Positions 12,900 through 18,372 of a stretch of 21,998 bases of DNA are shown here, piece by piece. The first letter of the stretch is position 1; every line of letters begins with the position of its first letter. Below the pieces are notes generated by a model. The model was not told the DNA's origin and ran no database searches. It saw only the letters and a program-made list of their open reading frames with translations. The stretch is from IMG/VR virus record IMGVR_UViG_3300047667_000484, positions 1 through 21,998 of that record. One strand, 5' to 3'. The DNA comes from a virus. Made by a program: the position numbers and the translations under genes.

Positions 12900-13340
12900 C
12901 GAGCGTTCAATTCAATTGCCTATTCTAGGGAGTATCCGATTCGGGGGTGTATAGGGCTATCCGCTTGCTCTCCTTGTCAATAGAAATCTTTAGTATATTC
13001 AATAGAATCAGTCATTTGTATCATTCATGCACCACTCTTGTATCTAATCACATGTAAATGATTCTTTTGCCCCATACGCATGTCAATACCTATGTTTATC
13101 CTACATGTACCATATATGTCACACCTATTGTAATCTACATATAGTGTGATTCGGGTGATTCTATACCCTGTCAAGCCACTGTATCTAGTAGCTACAATTG
13201 TGCAACACATGTGATCTATTATTTATTTGTGATGATTCGGGGGTTGACAGACAAACGTGGGACCCTATGAAAAGCTTGTCAATGATTCGTTGTGGCCTCA
13301 GGTACCCACCATGATTTCCTAGACAAATAAAAACAAAAAT
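12900..13340. other. GANTC-rich gene-poor spacer (segment 2)
   Basis: The whole 12733-13319 interval has no convincing gene on either strand. Between about 12936 and 13340 there are eight GANTC sites, several as GATTCGGG or GATTCGTT, against fewer than two expected. The rightward promoter of the HNH gene closes the region. Nothing else structured was identified. Confidence 0.5.
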
Positions 13341-13348
13341 GATATAAT
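13320..13348 (+). promoter_or_regulatory. Rightward sigma70 promoter for the HNH gene
   Basis: TAGACA (13320-13325), 17-base AT-rich spacer, consensus TATAAT (13343-13348). The start codon at 13383 follows 34 bases later. The free-standing promoter suggests the endonuclease gene is an independently expressed unit. Confidence 0.7.
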
Positions 13349-13382
13349 GGATAGAATCACATGAAAACAGGGGAGACTACAA

Positions 13383-13961
13383 ATGAATGAACTACAAAAA
13401 ATAAATAATAAACTAGGGGGCTTTAGCCTTAGTGACCTGTTCACCTATGATCCTGACACTGGTATTGTTAGGCACAACCCAGATAGACCAAAGGAGTCAT
13501 TTAAGGATGAACGTGGGTACAAGGTATGGTTAGCTAGGTCTTGTGGTCAGGTGGCTGGTTCTTATGGTCGTCTTGGTTACAAAAAGGTTGGACTAAGAAT
13601 GGGTGGTAAGCTTGTGGGTATATATTGCCACAGGTTGGCTTTGTACTTATCAGGAGTAGAAATTGCAAAAGGTCTCCATGTAGATCACATCGATGGGGAC
13701 GAGGGCAATAATAAGCTGAGAAACTTAAGGGTTGTGACCTGTCAAGGTAACTCTAGGAATGCAAAGTTACCCTCTAGTAATAAATCAGGTGTCGTTGGTG
13801 TCTGTTGGAATTCTTCTGCTGGGAAATGGCGATCTGCTATCAGGATTGACTATAAGCCTGTACACCTTGGAGACTACACAAACAAAGATGATGCTATCGA
13901 AGCTCGTAAAGCTGCTGAAGTCAAATATGGCTTCCATGAGAATCACGGTAGGTCATCTTGA
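13383..13961 (+). CDS. HNH homing endonuclease with AP2 DNA-binding domain
   Basis: 192 aa. The HNH region is about 83-127: HRLALYLSG, then HVDHIDGDEGNNKLRNLRVVT and QGNSRN, giving the H...H-N...N arrangement of phage HNH_3 enzymes with DHIDGD as the core. Residues 133-186 (SNKSGVVGVCWNSSAGKWRS through HLGDYTNKDDAIEARKAAE) form an AP2-type domain as in many phage homing endonucleases. It would cut DNA at a specific site to spread its own gene. GGGGAG is upstream, and the gene has its own promoter and sits alone between operons, as mobile endonuclease genes often do. No intron was seen around it. Confidence 0.9.
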   Translation: MNELQKINNKLGGFSLSDLFTYDPDTGIVRHNPDRPKESFKDERGYKVWLARSCGQVAGSYGRLGYKKVGLRMGGKLVGIYCHRLALYLSGVEIAKGLHVDHIDGDEGNNKLRNLRVVTCQGNSRNAKLPSSNKSGVVGVCWNSSAGKWRSAIRIDYKPVHLGDYTNKDDAIEARKAAEVKYGFHENHGRSS

Positions 13962-14019
13962 CAATGTAACTGTACTGGTTTATATTAACATTACAAACTA
14001 TAAACAAAGGAGCTAACTA

Positions 14020-14250
14020 GTGATTAATCCAAAGGACATACATACAAGGGTTATAGACCAACGCATAGGGATGGGTATTGGTGGTATGGATACAGTAATG
14101 CGTGTGATTCACATACCTACTGGCATCCTAGTTGAAGTACCTCGTGTGTCTAGATCACAGTACTATGATCGTGATATTGCTATGCAGATGATTGAGAGTG
14201 CTCTTACACACCCTAAGATGATTAATGATAATGAGGAGACAAACAAATGA
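14020..14250 (+). CDS. Release-factor-domain-like phage protein (76 aa), GGQ changed to GGM
   Basis: It starts at GTG 14020 with AAAGGAG upstream. The order of motifs, GIGGMDTVMRVIHIPTGILV (about 19-38), SRSQYYDRDIAM (about 44-55) and a final helix, follows domain 3 of class I peptide release factors ('GGQxxNxxxxxVRxxHxPTGI...RSQxxNxxxAx'). Short phage proteins of this kind are known, with no proven role. Here the catalytic GGQ reads Gly21-Gly22-Met23, so peptidyl-tRNA hydrolysis as in true release factors is unlikely. It overlaps the next gene by four bases. Confidence 0.65.
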   Translation: MINPKDIHTRVIDQRIGMGIGGMDTVMRVIHIPTGILVEVPRVSRSQYYDRDIAMQMIESALTHPKMINDNEETNK

Positions 14251-14753
14251 ACAATATTCAGCTACACGTAGGATACATTGGCATTACTCGTGAGGGTAAA
14301 CGTGTTGAGATTATCGAGCGGTCCTATGATATGGAGTACCCTTGGAATTGTAAGGACACAGACTACACTGACACTGGGGGGTATTCGCAATCGAGGGAGA
14401 CAAATAACGATATCATAGGCCCATGGGTAGAGACACCTGTAGAACCACAAGTAAACTATAACGATGGTAATTGGCATCGGTGGGATGGAGCTACTGCTGA
14501 GTGTCCTGTTCATAAGGATAGTACTGTAGAGGTCACATACATGGATCAAGATGCAGGGATTATCATAGACTCTAGGTATGCACGTAACTATTGTTGGAAC
14601 TCTGGTCACGGACCTATCCTTGCCTTCCGAGTAACCAGAGAGTACGTAGCACCTGTAGAACCTCGTGAGTTCTGGGTAGTGCCTGCAACTGGTAAATGCT
14701 TTATATCTAAACCCGCCTACACACCTGCTATTCACGTAAGAGAGGTCATCTAA
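14247..14753 (+). CDS. Hypothetical beta-rich protein (168 aa)
   Basis: The N-terminus has YIGITREGKRVEIIERSYDM (about 10-29), a 'GxYxTRxGxxVxI' module seen in small phage proteins, followed by aspartate- and tryptophan-rich segments. Residues near 138-168 (EFWVVPATGKCFISKPAYTP) look like a second small domain. AGGAGA precedes the start. It may be a small barrel or carbohydrate-contacting protein; function unknown. Confidence 0.7.
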   Translation: MNNIQLHVGYIGITREGKRVEIIERSYDMEYPWNCKDTDYTDTGGYSQSRETNNDIIGPWVETPVEPQVNYNDGNWHRWDGATAECPVHKDSTVEVTYMDQDAGIIIDSRYARNYCWNSGHGPILAFRVTREYVAPVEPREFWVVPATGKCFISKPAYTPAIHVREVI

Positions 14754-15061
14754 TGATATCTATAACCCTCGACTCTGTCTGTAGGTACAGCAACAAGAAG
14801 GAATACCGTAACATCAATCGTGCCAGTTGTACCTACAATGGTGATTACTATGAGTCTGTATCAGATGACAACAACATCAGGAAGCTAATTGCTCTTATGC
14901 CCTGTACAGAAGCCCATTCTAGTACTATTGTTAGTATCTCACGTAGGGGTACCAAGGTATTTGAAGATACAACGCTAAAAGCATGGTTAAACCCACAGAA
15001 GGGACAATTGAATGCAGGACTAGCTGCTTATAATGAAACTCATAAAGGAGCTACAACATAA
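14753..15061 (+). CDS. Hypothetical protein (102 aa)
   Basis: It begins MISITLDSVCRYSNKKEYRN, with a basic and Tyr-rich N-terminal half and a helical C-terminal half (TLKAWLNPQKGQLNAGLAAYN). No family recognised. GAGAGG precedes the start; the stop overlaps the next ATG (TAATG). Confidence 0.7.
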   Translation: MISITLDSVCRYSNKKEYRNINRASCTYNGDYYESVSDDNNIRKLIALMPCTEAHSSTIVSISRRGTKVFEDTTLKAWLNPQKGQLNAGLAAYNETHKGATT

Positions 15062-15282
15062 TGACTAAGATTGCATTACCTACAGATAAATTGAATGGCT
15101 GGTGTGATGACATGAGTATTGCACCAACAGAGGGTATTATCGATATCCTAGACGGGTATGACAATAGGTATGTAGCCTGCTATTATTATGATAAACAAGG
15201 TTGGTACGGTAATAACACTGACGAATATGAATTAGTTGCAGGACCTATGTACTGGATGAAAGTGAGTCTTCCCTATGAGTAA
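15061..15282 (+). CDS. DUF551-like protein (73 aa)
   Basis: MSIAPTEGIIDILDG (about 18-32) and the C-terminal PMYWMKVSLP resemble the 'xxAPxDGxxIxxxD...HWMPLP' plan of DUF551 proteins, more weakly than the gene at 7858-8112. AAAGGAG precedes the start. The next gene has a similar end (IKWMEIPSE), so the two may be paralogues. Function unknown. Confidence 0.6.
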   Translation: MTKIALPTDKLNGWCDDMSIAPTEGIIDILDGYDNRYVACYYYDKQGWYGNNTDEYELVAGPMYWMKVSLPYE

Positions 15283-15508
15283 CCTACCAGCTACAAACGT
15301 AGTACACTACGGAAATACACCCAAGGATCGCCTTGTACTAGTGTTTGGTACCCCTAACCACCATTTCGGGTTGAACGTGCTGTACAAGGCTAATTCATGG
15401 TACACAGCGTATTATAGCCATATTGATGAAGCCTTCTGTATTAATGGCGGTGATTGGGCTGGTCCTTTCATTCGTCCTATCAAATGGATGGAGATACCTA
15501 GTGAGTAG
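15275..15508 (+). CDS. Hypothetical protein (77 aa), possible DUF551 relative
   Basis: It begins MSNLPATNVVHYGNTPKDRL, followed by VLVFGTPN, ANSWYTAYYSHIDEAF and the ending GPFIRPIKWMEIPSE. The 'PxxWMxIP' end and general plan echo the previous gene. It overlaps that gene by eight bases and has only a weak ribosome site, so coupling probably drives its translation. It is the last gene before the 1.1-kb non-coding region. Confidence 0.65.
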   Translation: MSNLPATNVVHYGNTPKDRLVLVFGTPNHHFGLNVLYKANSWYTAYYSHIDEAFCINGGDWAGPFIRPIKWMEIPSE

Positions 15509-15513
15509 CTAGT

Positions 15514-15541
15514 GTGACATAATTACCACATAGTCTATATT
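15514..15541 (+). promoter_or_regulatory. Possible rightward promoter
   Basis: GTGACA (15514-15519), 16-base spacer, TATATT (15536-15541), directly after the last small gene. The -35 match is moderate. It shares the string TAGTCTATATT with the leftward promoter at 9197-9225 read on the other strand. Confidence 0.3.
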
Positions 15542-15597
15542 GAGTAATCATTACAAGGCCCCAACAAGAGGGTCAATATTTATTTAATGCCTACCCC

Positions 15598-15627
15598 TTG
15601 ACATACAATAAATCGTACCTATATACT
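15598..15627 (+). promoter_or_regulatory. Rightward sigma70-like promoter upstream of the RNA/structural arm
   Basis: Consensus TTGACA (15598-15603), 18-base spacer, TATACT (15622-15627), preceded by CCCC. It is the best of a family of sites with CCCTTG, an 18-base spacer and CTATATACT; the others are at 7244-7273 and 15960-15989. Confidence 0.6.
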
Positions 15628-15666
15628 TATTCTATCTTCTTATACAATTGTTTTATACTATTTGTT
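15619..15666. repeat. Duplicated regulatory block, copy 2
   Basis: The first 35 bases are identical to 7265-7299, and 12 more match after one mismatch. The block spans the -10 box and start region of the promoter at 15598-15627, so any factor bound here would affect that promoter. Confidence 0.85.
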
Positions 15667-15835
15667 AAATTAATCAATTTGAATAAAGAAACATAAGTAC
15701 TAAACAATAGTATAGACTAGTTGTTAAATAAATCATATTGATTATCCTACATATTGGTTAGAACAATAGTATAGAGTAACTATTAGGTATATGTAATACT
15801 GACTAGCTACAGATTGTAGTAAACAATTGTATAGA
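15641..15835. promoter_or_regulatory. Second cluster of AACAAT(T/A)GTATAGA elements
   Basis: Direct copies lie at 15703-15716, 15762-15775 and 15822-15835, about 60 bases apart, with a reverse-complement form at 15641-15652 and a diverged one at 15655-15666. The copy at 15762 shares upstream TTGGTTAG with the copy at 7409 (CTGGTTAG). They are likely binding sites for one phage or host protein. The rest of 15667-15950 is AT-rich with no gene. Confidence 0.6.
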
Positions 15836-15959
15836 GAGTACATTATCTATCCTTTCTTTATTGTAGGTAAACAATAAGAGTATTGCTGTAGGCAAAGAGA
15901 AATATGTATAAACCTTTTATTAGATATCAACTAGTTATAAGATAATTATGTACTAGCCC

Positions 15960-15989
15960 TTGTAATATACAAAATAGTTCCTATATACT
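15960..15989 (+). promoter_or_regulatory. Rightward promoter-like site
   Basis: TTGTAA (15960-15965), 18-base spacer, TATACT (15984-15989), preceded by CCC and with the same CTATATACT string as the site at 15598-15627. It points into the structured RNA region. Confidence 0.45.
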
Positions 15990-16039
15990 AGCTCAAGACG
16001 AACAAGAAACTACATATCTCCTCAACATTTACCTAGTGA

Positions 16040-16069
16040 TGACAGTAGCTCCTTGTTCGTTTATATACT
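16040..16069 (+). promoter_or_regulatory. Promoter-like site abutting the structured RNA
   Basis: TGACAG (16040-16045), 18-base spacer, TATACT (16064-16069) within TTTATATACTAGG. The predicted start, near 16076, falls just before the first hairpin. CTTGTTCGT (16052-16060) in the spacer can pair with ACGAACAAG (15998-16006) or, as GTTCGTT, with AACGAAC (16090-16096). Confidence 0.45.
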
Positions 16070-16160
16070 AGGCCACAGCCCCGCAAGGGAACGAACGTGT
16101 CACATCGGTTATGAATCTTGCCTAGCAGCGTGAGATAAAGAGACACAGCCAGCTCCAACT

Positions 16161-16261
16161 CTAAGCCGCATTGATGTGGTGTGAAAAAGAACGGCAACGT
16201 CGCCTAGATATACTTAGAGTGTTGCGGTGACGCTAGAACCATTTCACACCTCATGAGCGCG
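16161..16261 (+). repeat. Structured RNA module, copy 1
   Basis: The 24 bases at 16161-16184 are identical to 16400-16423, and the 18 bases at 16244-16261 match 16472-16489 with one difference. The two elements pair: GGTGTGAAA (16178-16186) with TTTCACACC (16242-16250), then ATG/CAT beyond one T-T mismatch. The insert can form GCAAC/GTTGC (16194-16198/16221-16225) or GTCGCC/GGTGAC (16199-16204/16226-16231), which interleave and are probably alternatives. Confidence 0.75.
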
Positions 16262-16399
16262 GAAGTGCTAAGTAATACGTTGGGCCTTCGGGTTGACAAC
16301 AGGGGTAAAACCCACTGAACGGGGCAGCAGTATACCAGCGGCAGAATGGTGGCGTCGATCCCCGCGACCATGACAGACCGGATAGACGGTCAACCTATA

Positions 16400-16489
16400 C
16401 TAAGCCGCATTGATGTGGTGTGATGTTCCATAGTTGGGTCCATGTGGCGCGGACCCTTATATAAGCCACCATCACACCACATGAGCGCG
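16400..16489 (+). repeat. Structured RNA module, copy 2, with H-type pseudoknot
   Basis: The closing stem is perfect: ATGTGGTGTGA (16413-16423) with TCACACCACAT (16472-16482), 11 pairs. The insert forms stem GGGTCC/GGACCC (16436-16441/16451-16456). Its loop element GTGGC (16444-16448) pairs with GCCAC (16465-16469), leaving loops of 2, 2 and 8 bases. This is classical H-type pseudoknot geometry. The insert is unrelated in sequence to that of copy 1. Confidence 0.75.
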
Positions 16490-16623
16490 TTTGATATGCC
16501 TCGCTCTTTAAACATCAGAAGCATACCGCGTAGCGCTCCACAGCCAGACCGTAAAGGTCAATAGTGGACGGTTGGCAGCGGCAACCAATAACAAATCCCT
16601 TACATACCTAGAAAGATAGCCCA

Positions 16624-16983
16624 TTGGCAGATAAACTCCCCTTTTGTGGTAAGATTGCTGCTCGTGTGAAGAAGCTTGAAGCAGATGGCCTAGCACGCAC
16701 TAGAATCTTCGATGGTATCCAAAACTACCAGAATGCACCAAAGTCTATGGCTACCTTCTATAAGTTGTACCGTACAACTATGGATGAGGTTCACGCGGAT
16801 ACTGCTAGTGAAATTGGCGGTCTGGTTGTTAAGCAAGCTAAAGAGGGTGACTTCAAGTCCCAAGAGTTTTACCTCCGCTCTAAAGGGGGTTGGTCCCCTC
16901 AGTCCACTGAAATTCATGTAGAAGATACAGAAGTCTCAACTACAGCCCTTGATAAGATTAAGTCTATGCTAGGGAAGAAATAA
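16624..16983 (+). CDS. terS: Terminase small subunit
   Basis: 119 aa from a TTG start; an in-frame TAG at 16609-16611 and the lack of an early ATG leave no better choice. The ribosome site is weak. A helix-turn-helix-like N-terminal region (about 10-50: RVKKLEADGLARTRIFDGI...SMATFYKLY) would bind packaging-site DNA. The segment VVKQAKEGDFKSQEFYLRSKGGWS (about 68-91) matches the 'A..GD...xFYLKxxGGWS' signature of small terminases. Its place 18 bases upstream of the large subunit supports the call. It should recognise phage DNA and deliver it to the large subunit for packaging. Confidence 0.85.
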   Translation: MADKLPFCGKIAARVKKLEADGLARTRIFDGIQNYQNAPKSMATFYKLYRTTMDEVHADTASEIGGLVVKQAKEGDFKSQEFYLRSKGGWSPQSTEIHVEDTEVSTTALDKIKSMLGKK

Positions 16984-17001
16984 GCAAGAGAGTAACACCC
17001 G

Positions 17002-18372
17002 ATGGACTTACATTCTTCTGATCTTAAGAAGCTGCCAAAAGAAGATGTAGATAAGGCCCTTGCCCAACTGTCACCGGATGAGTGGGAAGAGTTGCTATAC
17101 AATTGGAAGTTTTGGGCTAGGCCTAATCAACTAGCTCCTACTGATAGTGCTTGGAAGGTTTGGTTGCTCAACTGTGGACGTGGTTTCGGCAAGACTAGAA
17201 CTGGCACTGAGTGGGTACGAGAACAGATCAAGCTAGGGTATGACCGTATTGCTGTTGTAGGGCCTACAAAGGGTTCTGTTAGACAGGTTATGGTCGATGG
17301 TGAGTCTGGGCTACTGAGCGTATGTTCTCCCTCTGATAAGACTTACTCAGGCGTTCACATTGGTAAGCCTATTTGGTCCCCAACTAATAACACAATCACA
17401 TGGGCTAACGGTGCTAAGGCTGAAGTCTTTAGTGCAGAAGACCCTGAGAGACTACGTGGGCCTCAGTTTCAAAAGGCTTGGTGTGATGAGATTTGCGCTT
17501 GGACCCGTAGAGATGAAACTTGGGATATGCTCCAGTTTTGTATGCGTCTAGGTGATAACCCTCAGATTGTAGTTACAACAACACCTAAGCCTGATAAGCT
17601 CATCAGACGCCTTACATCACCTGAGATGGTAGACAGTGGCAAAGTAGTTATCACACAGGGTAGTTCCTATGATAACGCTGATAACATTGACCTTGATGCT
17701 CTTAAGCAGTATGAGGGTACTCGGTTAGGTAGACAAGAGCTATACGCTGAAATCCTAACTGAAGCTGCTGGCGCACTTTGGAACAAGGAGATGCTTGAGA
17801 ATTGTCAGGCACCTGAGATTGAGGACGTACTTGAGTTCTCCACTACCTTAGCTAGAATTGTAGTATCTATTGACCCTGCTATTACAGCCAACAAACATTC
17901 TGACTTAACAGGTATTATGGTTGCTGGTATTGATATCAACGGTACTGGATACATACTAGAAGATGCTACAGGTAACTACACACCTGAAGCTTGGGCTACT
18001 AAGGCTGTAGAGCTTTATATTAAGTACAAAGCTGATCGTATCATTGCTGAGAGAAATCAGGGTGGTGACATGGTTAGGCACACGCTTAAGACTGTAGACG
18101 AAACAATCCCCATTACATTGGTACACGCCTCAAGAGGTAAGTACGCACGTGCTGAACCTGTATCAGCTTTATATGAGCAAGGCAAGATTAAACACGTAAG
18201 AGGTCTAATGGAGCTTGAGGACCAGATGGTTACTTGGGAGCCTCTAGACTCTATTGGTTCACCTGACAGGCTTGATGCTATGGTATGGGCCATTACTAAC
18301 TTGCTCCTTAACAACAGGATACAGCCTAAGTTAGAACTCGTATATAAATCATCACAAGGCTTTTTGAACTAA
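17002..18372 (+). CDS. terL: Terminase large subunit (packaging ATPase and nuclease)
   Basis: 456 aa. The ATPase has Walker A GRGFGKT (59-65), Walker B AWCDEICAW with Asp162-Glu163, and a TTTPKP coupling motif (192-197). The RNase H-like nuclease has SIDPAI (Asp291), HSDLTG (Asp301), AERNQGGD (Glu350) and PDRLDAMVWA (Asp422/Asp425). The 'GRGFGKTRTGTEWVRE' region is typical of Terminase_6/GTA- and HK97-like large subunits rather than T7 gp19. It drives DNA into the procapsid and cuts the concatemer. Its stop overlaps the next start (TAATG). Confidence 0.94.
   Translation: MDLHSSDLKKLPKEDVDKALAQLSPDEWEELLYNWKFWARPNQLAPTDSAWKVWLLNCGRGFGKTRTGTEWVREQIKLGYDRIAVVGPTKGSVRQVMVDGESGLLSVCSPSDKTYSGVHIGKPIWSPTNNTITWANGAKAEVFSAEDPERLRGPQFQKAWCDEICAWTRRDETWDMLQFCMRLGDNPQIVVTTTPKPDKLIRRLTSPEMVDSGKVVITQGSSYDNADNIDLDALKQYEGTRLGRQELYAEILTEAAGALWNKEMLENCQAPEIEDVLEFSTTLARIVVSIDPAITANKHSDLTGIMVAGIDINGTGYILEDATGNYTPEAWATKAVELYIKYKADRIIAERNQGGDMVRHTLKTVDETIPITLVHASRGKYARAEPVSALYEQGKIKHVRGLMELEDQMVTWEPLDSIGSPDRLDAMVWAITNLLLNNRIQPKLELVYKSSQGFLN

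Larger units (their letters stand above)
16071..16590 (+). ncRNA. Putative large structured phage RNA (about 500 nt)
   Basis: This stretch has no convincing gene and is visibly richer in G+C than the AT-rich leader before it. It contains many short perfect hairpins: CCC-GCAA-GGG (16080-16089); AGCGC-GGAA-GTGCT (16256-16269); GGCC-TTCG-GGTT (16282-16293); a stem with one mismatch, ATGGTGGCG/CGCGACCAT (16346-16371); GACCG/CGGTC (16376-16391); GAGCG/CGCTC (16483-16506); and GCCAGACCGT/ACGGTTGGC with one bulge (16543-16576). GNRA and UUCG loops are hallmarks of folded RNA. A 24-base plus 18-base module occurs twice (listed separately). It may belong to, or resemble, large phage RNAs such as GOLLD or ROOL, or be new. 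The ends are approximate; no T-tract terminator was seen, so it may be processed from the terminase transcript. Confidence 0.65.

Noticed and set aside
13025-13210. Minus-strand ORF in the 12.7-13.4 kb spacer
   Set aside because: No ribosome site, no coupling with other genes, and unusual composition; it appears to be chance.
14262-14735. 157-codon minus-strand ORF
   Set aside because: It mirrors the plus-strand gene 14247-14753, which has a ribosome site and is coupled to its neighbours.
16194-16231. Pseudoknot in copy 1 of the RNA module
   Set aside because: The two stems interleave with zero-length connecting loops, which is sterically unlikely; they are better seen as alternative hairpins.
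16346-16371. tRNA T-arm (GTCGATCCCC resembles a T-loop)
   Set aside because: The stem is 8 pairs with a mismatch around an 8-base loop, and no acceptor, D or anticodon arms fit around it.
16508-16696. Minus-strand ORF overlapping the RNA and the small terminase gene
   Set aside because: No ribosome site, antisense to a clear gene, and composition unlike neighbouring proteins.
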